Positions 7,115 to 14,100 of a stretch of 14,100 nt of DNA are shown piece by piece. Source of the DNA: Bacteroidales bacterium (GTDB lineage Bacteria; Bacteroidota; Bacteroidia; Bacteroidales; VadinHA17). The DNA is taken from the NCBI GenBank assembly GCA_020353115.1, contig CP070687.1, positions 1,594,005-1,608,104 on the forward strand, in the 5' to 3' direction. Position 1 is the stretch's first letter. Every line of letters begins with the position of its first letter. Made by a program: the position numbers and the translations under genes. The notes beneath the pieces were generated by a model. It saw only the letters and a list, made by a program, of their open reading frames with translations, was not told the DNA's origin and searched no databases.

Positions 7115-8254
7115 ATGGAAATGATAAAATCGAATAAGGTGCTGGTTTCATTAGTACTTATTTCACTTATATTAAATTGTTGTGAAAAATCAGTACCAGA
7201 ACCGGATCCAACTGCATCTGAAAAATTTCAGGGAATTTTAGATAAAAATCTTGAAGCTTTTAATGGTATAGGTGTTTCATCTGCTATTATTTTTCAAAAT
7301 CAGGACAGGTGGTCAGGGATAAGTGGCATTTCATTCGGAACCACACCGATCACGGAAGATATGATTTTTGGTATAGGAAGTGTGACCAAAACTTTTATAG
7401 CTGCTCTTTGTCTTCAACTCGAAGATGAAGGTGTATTTAGTCTGGAAGATTCACTCCATGAGTGGCTCCCTGCCTTTCCAAATATAGATAACTCAATTAC
7501 TATTCAACAATTACTGATTAACACAAGCGGTATCAATAATGTTACGGATAATTCTGAGTTATGGAATGCAGTTTTCATTGATCCGGCAAAATTATGGACT
7601 CCTGAAGAAGTAATATCATCGTTTTTGAATGAACCTTATGCTGATCCCGGAGCGGGTTGGTACTATTCAAATACTAATTATATCTTGTTAGGAGAAATCA
7701 TTAATGAAGCAACCGGCTCCCTGGTATCGTCAGAACTTAGGAGCCGCTTTTTTGAACCATTGGGACTTAATAATACTTTTTTTGCCGTAGAAGAACAACT
7801 CCCTTCAAATAGTATTGCCCATGGTTGGTTTGATCTTTCCGGTAACGGAAGCTATGAAGATATATCACTAATTTCAGGAAATGGTATTTACTCAGTACTC
7901 TGGACCTCGGCAGCAGTTTTTTCCACTGCAGAAGATTTGGCAAACTGGTCTTCGGCTTTATTCAGTGGAAATGTGCTCAGTCAGTCATCTTTAGATCAAA
8001 TGCTGAATTCTTATTGCACTATGCCTGGTACCACGGATGTCGGATGTGGTATGGGAGTATTTCTGATCGGACCAAATAATAACGCAGGTGTTGAACTAAT
8101 CGGGTATACCGGAAGAACTTTCGGATACCTTACAACCATGTTTTATTTACCGGATTATGGGATTAGTGTTGCCGTTATCGTGAATGAAGATAATCCGGCA
8201 TTCCTGGATGCAGTTACTACCGATCTTATCTTAGAAGCACTAAATAATGGTTAA
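7115..8254 (+). CDS. Class C beta-lactamase-like / D-Ala-D-Ala carboxypeptidase-like lipoprotein hydrolase (hydrolase 3)
   Basis: A 379-residue protein with a lipoprotein-type leader: a hydrophobic stretch (about 9-20) ending L-I-L-N-C22-C23, then EKSVPEPDP. S89-V-T-K92 is the SxxK nucleophile motif, placed nearer the N-terminus than in hydrolases 1 and 2. Y184-S-N186 within GWYYSNTNYILLG is a textbook YxN motif. Y331-T-G333 in IGYTGRTFGY stands in the place of H/KTG, with Tyr in the first position. The pattern fits the broad COG1680 group (serine beta-lactamase-like, D-aminopeptidase, esterase) rather than the NylB-like branch, since WLxPRDLAKIG and YGYQWW are absent. It is therefore a distant relative and not a recent duplicate of the other two. 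The gene reads as more A/T-rich than they do. Its strong ribosome site and 255-nt upstream gap suggest a separate transcription unit. Substrate unknown. Confidence 0.85.
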   Translation: MEMIKSNKVLVSLVLISLILNCCEKSVPEPDPTASEKFQGILDKNLEAFNGIGVSSAIIFQNQDRWSGISGISFGTTPITEDMIFGIGSVTKTFIAALCLQLEDEGVFSLEDSLHEWLPAFPNIDNSITIQQLLINTSGINNVTDNSELWNAVFIDPAKLWTPEEVISSFLNEPYADPGAGWYYSNTNYILLGEIINEATGSLVSSELRSRFFEPLGLNNTFFAVEEQLPSNSIAHGWFDLSGNGSYEDISLISGNGIYSVLWTSAAVFSTAEDLANWSSALFSGNVLSQSSLDQMLNSYCTMPGTTDVGCGMGVFLIGPNNNAGVELIGYTGRTFGYLTTMFYLPDYGISVAVIVNEDNPAFLDAVTTDLILEALNNG

Positions 8255-8603
8255 ATATGTGATAGGATTTTGCGCAACTGATGTTAATCGATGCAGTTAC
8301 TTTATTGGGAGATTCTACATTTCAACAAGAAAATATGCTTTATTTTCTAAATAATATAAGAATAGATATAACCTCGGGTTAAAGAAAGTAAAATGAAATT
8401 CCTTCATTAACGGAGATATACTGGACGAAAAGATACTCTGCAGGCAAATCTTCATAATCCGGCCGGGAACATTACCTAAACTCAATTCAATAGCGCTTAG
8501 CTTAGCCTATTTATGACCTTGCAGGATATTTTTCGGATCCCGGATCCGCAATAGTAGTGCAGAAGCAGTTGGCGGATATGAAATTACAGACCGGGAGAAA
8601 ATT
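8255..8603. other. Convergent intergenic region, no gene recognised
   Basis: It lies between the 3' ends of hydrolase 3 (+) and the acetyltransferase (-). It holds two small inverted repeats: taacc-tcg-ggtta (8369-8381) and cggatc-ccg-gatccg (8534-8548). Neither is followed by a T-run on the strand that would need it, so neither is a convincing Rho-independent terminator. Short open pieces on + (for example one ending near 8611 that contains LAGYFSDPGSAIVVQKQL) read slightly protein-like but are too short to identify. Confidence 0.55.
8534..8548. repeat. cggatc-ccg-gatccg inverted repeat between convergent genes
   Basis: A perfect 6-bp stem with a 3-nt loop, preceded by ttttt on + and followed by caatag. 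On the minus strand the stem is followed by A residues. A factor-dependent stop for either convergent gene is conceivable, but the sequence is not a classical terminator. Confidence 0.3.
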
Positions 8604-9200
8604 TTACCGGTGAACCCTCATATCGGAAATCTTGAAGAAAGACTCCATCTCCTTCCACAATTCTTTCATATTACACCTCATGATTACAAGATCCTGGTTT
8701 TTACCGTTAAGATCTTTTACATGGTCAGGTAACATGATTTCTTCGTGGAAGCCCAGCTTTCTGAAAATTTTCGTCGCTGCGGTTTGTGTTCGCATCATCC
8801 TGATAACAATTTCCTCAATTCTTTCGGCTGCTGCAATAAAGTATAGTTCACGGGCGATTATCATGCCCAGTCCTTTTCGCTGAAATTTATCGGCGACAAT
8901 AATCCGCATTTCACCTATATGAGCTTCCCACCCCGGCCCGCTTAATTCAAGCGCTCCATCGGCAATTATCTTTCCCTTGCAGGTTGCAACAATCCGGCGG
9001 ACCATTCCTGTTTTCATCTGTTCAATCCGGTTTCGTACATTTTCCTTTTTGGTAACATCCTTCCGAAGATAGATACGTTCATGTTCGTCGAGAGACTTGA
9101 AAAACTCAAACGACAGATCGAGATCATCTTCCTTCATTGATCGTACTGTGATTTCAGTACCGTCTTTTAATTGAAACTGCTGCGAAGCTATTTTTTTCAT
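8604..9200 (-). CDS. GNAT-family N-acetyltransferase
   Basis: A 198-residue soluble protein with no signal peptide. The N-terminal LKDGTEITVRSMKEDDLDLSFEFFKSL (11-37) is the usual beta1-alpha1 opening of GNAT enzymes of the type D-G-x-x-V-x-I-R-x-x-x-x-x-D. V102-A-D then FQRKGLG (Q107-R-K-G110-L-G112) is the acetyl-CoA pyrophosphate-binding motif A, followed by the expected helix. ATKIFRKLGF (142-151) is the late motif B region. An extended C-terminal tail (about 175-198) is rich in charged and aromatic residues. The acceptor (protein lysine, small amine or antibiotic) cannot be told from sequence. An AGGA-containing stretch lies just upstream of the ATG at 9200. The gene is 204 nt downstream of the kinase on the same strand and may be separate from that operon. 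Confidence 0.85.
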   Translation of the reverse strand: MKKIASQQFQLKDGTEITVRSMKEDDLDLSFEFFKSLDEHERIYLRKDVTKKENVRNRIEQMKTGMVRRIVATCKGKIIADGALELSGPGWEAHIGEMRIIVADKFQRKGLGMIIARELYFIAAAERIEEIVIRMMRTQTAATKIFRKLGFHEEIMLPDHVKDLNGKNQDLVIMRCNMKELWKEMESFFKISDMRVHR

Positions 9201-9404
9201 AACCGTCCTAAATGATTAGATATATTTCATCCCTGTATATTATAGATATGGTAGATTCTTGTTTTTTATCCTGTTAACGATTCATTCTCAAGACCATTCT
9301 GTGAACGCAGGATTAACCGTATCACCCTAAACCTGGATTAGGATATTTAATATTTAAAGTTACAAGATAATCCTGACAGTACACAGGATATTATACCAGG
9401 GGTA

Positions 9405-10772
9405 TTAGAATTTCAGTTTGAAAACCGTTTGAATTCCCGGTTCGGACCAGGCATCTATTGTTCCGTTGTGTATTCTCATAATTTGCCTTGCCAGGCTCAA
9501 TCCGATCCCCGATCCGTCATTACGGGTGGTATAGAACGGAATGAAAATCTTTTCCATTTCATCCGGCAGTATCCCCGGCCCGTTATCTGTAACCGAAATT
9601 TCAGTTCTGCCATCAGCACCCGAATATGCGGATATCTCAAGAGTCGGATTTTCTGTCTTCCTAAGTGAAAAGATTGAATTCTTCAGCAGGTTTATCAAAA
9701 GTTGTACCAGGAGCTTCTTATCGGCTTCAACCGACAGGTTTTCAGGCACTGTGCTGGTTTTGAAATCAACCCCGTTGGACCGGATATCCTCATCCATTAA
9801 TACCTTAAGATCACGGAAAACTTCATTCAATCTGACTATTTTGAATTCAGGTTTTGGCAGGAGGGAGAATTGGCGGAAATGTTTTACGAACAACTCCAGT
9901 CCCCGGCTTCTCTCCTCAATGATCTTCAGCCCTTTCAGCAAATCTGCCACCAATTCCGGCTCCCTGTTTTTCTGCTGTACCTCTGCATCGCTATTTGCGG
10001 CAATAAGATCGATTAGTGTGTGTGTTGTAGATTTGATCGGGCCTGTGGAATTCATCATTTCATGGGTTAAAACCCGGATAAGATTCTGCCAGGCTTCCAG
10101 CTCTTTTATATCCAATTCATTTTTTATATCCTGTAACGAAACAATCTTAATGTTTTCATCCCTGAATTTCAGTTCAGTCGCACGGATAGAAAGTTGTTTT
10201 AATTCCTGTCCTCTAATTCCCGATGTTTTCAAGTTAACCAGCTTATGTTCAAATGGTTTGATGCTACTTAAAATGGTTGAAAGTCCTTTCCTGATACGAT
10301 CGAGTGAATCGATCGTTATTGCACCTTTCAGATTTAACAGGTTTTGGGCTGCCCGGTTGAGCAATCGTACTTCCCCTTTTTTTGTAAAGGTTATGAGCCC
10401 GACATCGATATGTTCGGTAATGGCCTTAAAATATTGATTATGCAGGACAATTTCCATCCTGATTTCACGGATCATTTCATTCACATCATAAAGGGATTGA
10501 TGGAGCTTCAGATAGGATTTATTCCGGAATTTCTTTGTTAGTAAAAGAGTAGAATCCTCATTCCTGACAGAAGAGAAGAATGCCTGGAGATCCCGGTTTA
10601 CCCTGTTTGAACTGCGAATGAAAAGGAGTACCTGAAGAATAATAAGCACAAGAAGGTTCAGGTTGATAATAATATCATTTACCAGTACATATTCAAATGC
10701 AAGAACGAAAGAGGTAACGGTCAGCAGAATAACCCTTACCAGTACATCAATGAATAAATATCTATAAACCAT
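9405..10772 (-). CDS. Membrane sensor histidine kinase, NtrY-like, with PAS-like domain
   Basis: A 455-residue kinase. Two hydrophobic segments (about 8-30 and 35-53) with only a few residues between them anchor it in the inner membrane and leave almost no periplasmic sensor. A coiled linker (54-112) leads to a PAS-like domain (about 113-215, with VGLITFTKKGEVRLLNRAA). The H box is LTHEMMNSTGPIKS with the phospho-acceptor His237. The ATPase domain has the N box N361-LLKN365, G1 box DNGPG (396-400), F box F410-IPFYTT and G2 box GSGIGL (420-425), all intact. The HEMMNS-type H box, instead of HExxNPL, resembles kinases that pair with NtrC-like regulators. Its ATG lies inside the 3' end of the regulator gene (11-nt overlap), so the two are translationally linked. 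It should phosphorylate Asp54 of that regulator. The signal is unknown and probably membrane or cytoplasmic. Confidence 0.92.
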   Translation of the reverse strand: MVYRYLFIDVLVRVILLTVTSFVLAFEYVLVNDIIINLNLLVLIILQVLLFIRSSNRVNRDLQAFFSSVRNEDSTLLLTKKFRNKSYLKLHQSLYDVNEMIREIRMEIVLHNQYFKAITEHIDVGLITFTKKGEVRLLNRAAQNLLNLKGAITIDSLDRIRKGLSTILSSIKPFEHKLVNLKTSGIRGQELKQLSIRATELKFRDENIKIVSLQDIKNELDIKELEAWQNLIRVLTHEMMNSTGPIKSTTHTLIDLIAANSDAEVQQKNREPELVADLLKGLKIIEERSRGLELFVKHFRQFSLLPKPEFKIVRLNEVFRDLKVLMDEDIRSNGVDFKTSTVPENLSVEADKKLLVQLLINLLKNSIFSLRKTENPTLEISAYSGADGRTEISVTDNGPGILPDEMEKIFIPFYTTRNDGSGIGLSLARQIMRIHNGTIDAWSEPGIQTVFKLKF

Positions 10773-12129
10773 ATTTCTTAATTTTCCTGTATAATGTTTG
10801 CCGCCCGATTTTCAGTTCATCGGCACAATATGTAATGTTCCCTTTGTGTTTCTTAAGGACATGCCGGATTATTTCCCTTTCATACTCCTCCATTGACCTG
10901 CTTTCTTTGAAATCCATGTCTTTCGGGGCAGGCTCTTTTAACAGGAAATCTTCCGGTTTGAGGATGTGACTGTCACAAAGAATTACAGCCCTTTCAACTG
11001 CATGTTTAAATTCACGTACATTGCCGGGCCAATGATAATTCTTCAAATTTTCAATTACCTCTGAATTGAATCGCAAAAGGTTTTTTTCATATTTAGCCGT
11101 AAAAATCCCGAGAAAGTACTCGGCAAGTGCTGTGATATCATCTACTCTATCCCTTAGTGGCGGAATATCGATCTGGATGGTCCTGATCCGGTAAAGCAGG
11201 TCTTCCCTGAAAAGCCCCTCCCGGATAAGTGAATCGAGGTCTTTGTTCGTTGCAGATATCAGCCTGAAATCAACAGGGATATTCCTGTTCGAACCGACCG
11301 GTACAATTTGCCGGTTTTGAAGAACCGTGAGTAGCTTTGCCTGGAGTGATACGGAGAGATTCCCGATTTCATCGAGAAATAATGTTCCTCCTGAGGCCGA
11401 CTGCATCTTCCCGATCCTTTCTTCTTTGGCATCGGTAAACGCACCTTTAACGTGGCCGAACAACTCACTTTCGAAAAGATTTTCATTCAGGGTCGAAAGG
11501 TCAATTGTGACAAATACTTCAGAAGATCGTTTTGATTGCCTGTGAATTTCCCGTGCAACCAGTTCTTTCCCGGTTCCGTTTTCACCGGCTATGAGGATGT
11601 TGGCATTTGTTCTCGATACCTTCCTTAACGTGGCGAAAACCTTTTGCATCTCCGCCGTCTTTCCGATCATGGTATCAAACTGCCTGTCAATATCAGATTT
11701 TAAAGCATTCTGCTTCTCCCGGAGATCACGCACTTGCAACCTCGATCTTTTCAATTTTACCCCGGCCTGGAGGGTTGAAAGAAGTTTCTCATTATCCCAG
11801 GGTTTCTGGATAAAATCTGTAGCCCCTTCCTTAATGGATTGAACGGCAAGTTCAAGATCACCATATGCCGTTAGTAATACAACAACCGCATCAGGATCTG
11901 CTTTACGAATCCGTCTCAGCCAGTATAATCCTTCATTACCGGTTTGAACACCTGCCGAGAAATTCATATCCAGAAGGATAACATCAATATTAACCGATCC
12001 GATAAGCGGTAATACCTGATCCGGATTTTTTGCCGTATAAACCTTTTCTAATTTGTGTTTAAGGAAAAGTTCAAGGGAATTCAAAACACCCTGGTTGTCG
12101 TCGACAATTAATACACTGCCATTTTTCAT
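10762..12129 (-). CDS. Sigma-54-dependent response regulator, NtrC family
   Basis: A 455-residue three-domain activator. The receiver domain (1-122) has acidic pocket D10-D11, phospho-acceptor D54, T87 and K109 in QKPW. The AAA+ domain (about 153-385) has Walker A GENGTGKE (182-189), sigma-54-contact loop GAFTDA (229-234), Walker B GGTLFLDEIG (247-256), and arginines R308 and R314 in the FREDLLYRI region. WPGNVREF (367-374) marks the AAA+ lid. A Fis-type helix-turn-helix (about 429-452, ending QTLYRKIKKYGL) binds DNA. The contact loop has Asp in place of the second Gly of the canonical GAFTGA; as I recall this variant is common in regulators of this kind. All catalytic residues are present, so an active enhancer-binding protein is expected. 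It is first in the operon with the kinase and divergent from an FtsX-type permease gene, a likely target. Confidence 0.95.
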   Translation of the reverse strand: MKNGSVLIVDDNQGVLNSLELFLKHKLEKVYTAKNPDQVLPLIGSVNIDVILLDMNFSAGVQTGNEGLYWLRRIRKADPDAVVVLLTAYGDLELAVQSIKEGATDFIQKPWDNEKLLSTLQAGVKLKRSRLQVRDLREKQNALKSDIDRQFDTMIGKTAEMQKVFATLRKVSRTNANILIAGENGTGKELVAREIHRQSKRSSEVFVTIDLSTLNENLFESELFGHVKGAFTDAKEERIGKMQSASGGTLFLDEIGNLSVSLQAKLLTVLQNRQIVPVGSNRNIPVDFRLISATNKDLDSLIREGLFREDLLYRIRTIQIDIPPLRDRVDDITALAEYFLGIFTAKYEKNLLRFNSEVIENLKNYHWPGNVREFKHAVERAVILCDSHILKPEDFLLKEPAPKDMDFKESRSMEEYEREIIRHVLKKHKGNITYCADELKIGRQTLYRKIKKYGL

Positions 12130-12162
12130 ATGAACTTCTGGTGCTTAAGATTATTCGGATAT

Positions 12163-12170
12163 CAAAGATA
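12163..12170 (-). promoter_or_regulatory. Bacteroidota-type -7 element TATCTTTG for the regulator/kinase operon
   Basis: On the minus strand the octamer TATCTTTG fits the Bacteroidota TAnnTTTG consensus exactly and lies 33 nt before the regulator ATG, giving a leader of about 25 nt. A clear TTTG -33 box is not seen; a T-rich stretch is present at that distance. Position and orientation make it the best candidate for the housekeeping promoter of this operon. Confidence 0.45.
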
Positions 12171-12299
12171 AAGAATATGACATGAGAAAAAAACCGGTTG
12201 TATGATTTTGGAACACCAGATGTGTGATAATGGAGCAGAGAATCGGAAAATATAACCGTATCATTTATATAATGTACAGATGTAGAATCAGTTATGTAA

Positions 12300-12317
12300 T
12301 TAGGCACATATTTTGGG
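12300..12317 (+). promoter_or_regulatory. Candidate sigma-54 (-24/-12) promoter before the permease gene
   Basis: The sequence is ttaggcacatattttggg. GGCAC and TTG are matched with the required GG-N10 spacing, but the -12 position reads GG rather than GC, a mismatch at a strongly conserved base. It points toward the permease gene about 85 nt downstream and lies beside a sigma-54 activator gene. It is therefore a candidate, not a certain site. Confidence 0.35.
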
Positions 12318-12338
12318 AAGTTATAGAGCATAACTTCC
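12316..12338. promoter_or_regulatory. Perfect 9-bp dyad ggaagttat-N5-ataacttcc
   Basis: The arms at 12316-12324 and 12330-12338 are exact reverse complements with a 5-nt loop (agagc). The dyad overlaps the -12 side of the candidate sigma-54 promoter and would sit at or around the transcription start of the permease gene. It may be an operator for a dimeric regulator or a 5'-leader hairpin. Confidence 0.45.
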
Positions 12339-12389
12339 TGAACTATCGGGGAAGATCTGAACAGAGCAGGAAAAATTGTAAATCTTATC

Positions 12390-12395
12390 AGAGGA
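12390..12395 (+). promoter_or_regulatory. Ribosome binding site agagga for the permease gene
   Basis: The hexamer agagga sits 6 nt before the ATG at 12402 and supports that start. Confidence 0.55.
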
Positions 12396-12401
12396 TTCAT
12401 T

Positions 12402-14100
12402 ATGTTTTTAAATTATATAAAAGTAGCTCTCCGGAATTTGCTCAGAAGTAAAGTGTTTTCACTGATCAATATCCTTGGTCTGGCAATAAGTATGTCCATT
12501 TGCCTGCTGGTTATAAAGATGATTTTCGGAATGTATAGTTGTGACCGCTTTCATGTAAACAAGGAGAGGATATACAGGATTCTGACATACGAACAGCAGG
12601 CTGACCGCAGCGGTTATGAATTGGCAACGACACATGAACCGCTCGCCGGGGAACTGGAGAAACTTACCGATATTGAAAGGGTTGTCAGAATAAGAAAAGA
12701 CTTTTCGGGAGATGTTTACTACGAGGGCAAGGTAGTTCCTATATCCGGATTGATGACTGATCCCGTATTCTTTGATGTTTTCAGTTTCGAGCTTCAGAGA
12801 GGGGATCCTCTAACAGCGCTTGCCGAACCCTATTCCATTATACTGACACCCGAATGGGCCAGCAAGCTTTTCGGTGAAAAAGATCCAATGGGTGAAACGA
12901 TAAGTATGAAGAACCTGGGTGATTACAAGGTAACGGGAATAACCCAAAGTATAACAAAACTCAAAACCAATCTGAAGTTTGAATGTCTGGCATCGGCTGC
13001 TACTCTCCCTTCTCTTGAGAACAAGGGAATTAAATCAAAAGCAATAGGAAACTGGAATAATCCCTACAGAACCTACACCTTTATTATGATTAGAAAAGAT
13101 ACGGACATCGTATCTCTTGAGGATAAATTGCAAAGCATTATCGAAACCTTTGTAAAGGAAGATGATATATTTCATGAATACCGATTGCAATCCCTGAAGA
13201 AAATTTCACCCGGGAAAAGACTGGTTAACCAGATGGGTGAACCTACGGAACCGATGATGGCATATATTCTTATACTGATTGCAGTAATTCTTATGCTGAC
13301 AGCCAGTTTTACATACACTACACTTTCGGTTGCACGTGCAATTGACAGGGCAAAGGAGGTTGGCGTGCGGAAAGTATTTGGTGCAAGCAGGTTCCATTTG
13401 TTCAGACAATTTATCGGAGAAGCTGTTATACTTTCAGTTATTTCGCTGAATTTTGCATACGTCATTTTTACATTCCTTGAACCTGGTTTATACAATTTGG
13501 ATTACCATATCCGCAATTCTTTTGAACTGGCTAAAACACCATTTACAATATATTTATCATTCATAGTATTTACCTTAATACTGGGATGCATTACCGGCCT
13601 GGCTCCGGCACTTTACCTGTCAAAATTCAAACCGGTCGAAGTATTTAAGGATCTTTCAAAAATCAGGCTTTTTTCCAGGGCGAATCTTCGCAAAATGTTG
13701 ATCGTTTTTCAGTTTTCCATCTCCCTGCTCATGATATTTGCCATTATCATTTCCTATAAACAAGTTCGGTTCCAACAAACGGTTGATTATGGGTATACTA
13801 TGGAAGACAAAATAATTATTGAACTGCAGGAAATGGATTTCATGGTTTTTAAGAATGATCTGATACGAATTCCTGCCGTTGAAATTGTTACAGCCTCAGA
13901 CTATTTGCCGGGGACAGGAGTTGTTCACAGGAATTTTGTCAAGTCCGATAATATACCGGATTCTGCCGTAATCAACCATCTGGCAATAGATCCGGACTTC
14001 GTCGGTGCATTAAACATGACGATCGCAGCAGGAAATGATTTCCGGGAGTATCCTAACTCTAATCTTGACAATTATGCATTGATCAATGAATCAGCCGTTT
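12402..14100 (+). CDS. FtsX/MacB-type ABC transporter permease, N-terminal part (runs off right edge)
   Basis: From the ATG at 12402 the frame stays open for 566 codons to the window end without a stop, so the gene is cut at its 3' side. It opens MFLNYIKVALRNLLRSKVFS, the standard start of Bacteroidota MacB-like permeases, then a transmembrane helix (about 20-43). A large extracytoplasmic MacB core domain (about 44-280) contains ILTPEWASKLFGEKDPMG. The FtsX domain follows with helices near 286-306, 338-360 and 382-405, and the conserved coupling segment RAKEVGVRKVFGASR (316-330). A second half begins at NLRKMLIVFQFSISLLMIF (428-446) with another core domain, as in the roughly 800-residue two-half permeases of this phylum. 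Such proteins work with a separate MacB-type ATPase in efflux or lipoprotein handling. It is divergent from the regulator gene, which may control it. Confidence 0.92.
   Translation, partial: MFLNYIKVALRNLLRSKVFSLINILGLAISMSICLLVIKMIFGMYSCDRFHVNKERIYRILTYEQQADRSGYELATTHEPLAGELEKLTDIERVVRIRKDFSGDVYYEGKVVPISGLMTDPVFFDVFSFELQRGDPLTALAEPYSIILTPEWASKLFGEKDPMGETISMKNLGDYKVTGITQSITKLKTNLKFECLASAATLPSLENKGIKSKAIGNWNNPYRTYTFIMIRKDTDIVSLEDKLQSIIETFVKEDDIFHEYRLQSLKKISPGKRLVNQMGEPTEPMMAYILILIAVILMLTASFTYTTLSVARAIDRAKEVGVRKVFGASRFHLFRQFIGEAVILSVISLNFAYVIFTFLEPGLYNLDYHIRNSFELAKTPFTIYLSFIVFTLILGCITGLAPALYLSKFKPVEVFKDLSKIRLFSRANLRKMLIVFQFSISLLMIFAIIISYKQVRFQQTVDYGYTMEDKIIIELQEMDFMVFKNDLIRIPAVEIVTASDYLPGTGVVHRNFVKSDNIPDSAVINHLAIDPDFVGALNMTIAAGNDFREYPNSNLDNYALINESAV

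Noticed and set aside
1297..8254. Antibiotic-resistance beta-lactamases for the three SxxK proteins.
   Set aside because: KTG is missing in all three, two have Y-N-T/S instead of YxN, and the flanking motifs fit esterase, amidohydrolase or peptidase-like members of the fold.
8534..8548. Bidirectional Rho-independent terminator between convergent genes.
   Set aside because: The stem is only 6 bp and the T-run precedes rather than follows it on +; on - it is followed by A residues.
9541..10437. Long plus-strand open frame (298 codons) opposite the histidine kinase gene.
   Set aside because: It is a mirror of the kinase gene, rich in Ser, Phe and Arg, without domain motifs. The minus-strand kinase has all catalytic boxes.

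Overview
The window looks like a chromosomal segment from a Bacteroidota bacterium. Supporting signs are a TonB-dependent outer-membrane receptor ending in an aromatic residue, many exported lipoprotein-type N-termini, A-rich leaders that mostly lack Shine-Dalgarno sites, a TAnnTTTG-type promoter element, and an NtrC-like regulator beside an FtsX-type permease of the kind common in this phylum. Genus or species cannot be assigned from the sequence alone.

Left half (about 1-8254, all genes on +): the 3' part of a TonB-dependent receptor is followed after 8 nt by a lipoprotein serine hydrolase of the beta-lactamase/NylB-like fold. A 737-nt stretch without an intact gene follows. It carries GC-rich palindromes and possible fragments of a decayed ISAs1-family transposase. 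Next come a Tat-signal cysteine-rich DUF3795-like protein, a secreted protein built of about 13 tandem 25-residue YD-like repeats, and a second serine hydrolase, clearly a paralogue of the first, only 6 nt downstream. A small exported protein of unknown function and a third, more distant serine hydrolase with its own strong ribosome binding site complete this half. The theme is envelope: outer-membrane uptake plus surface or periplasmic hydrolases of unknown substrate.

Right half: a convergent gap (8255-8603) separates this block from three minus-strand genes, a GNAT acetyltransferase, a membrane histidine kinase and an NtrC-type sigma-54-dependent response regulator. Regulator and kinase overlap by 11 nt and form one operon. 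Divergent from them, a MacB/FtsX-type ABC permease gene starts at 12402 and runs off the right edge. The divergent intergenic region holds a TATCTTTG element facing the regulator, and a near-consensus -24/-12 site overlapping a perfect 9-bp dyad facing the permease. This suggests, as inference, that the two-component system controls the permease genes through sigma-54.

No rRNA, tRNA, CRISPR array or intact insertion sequence was seen. The least explained items are the exported YD-repeat protein paired with a hydrolase, the exported cysteine-rich protein, and the palindrome-rich gap at 2440-3176.
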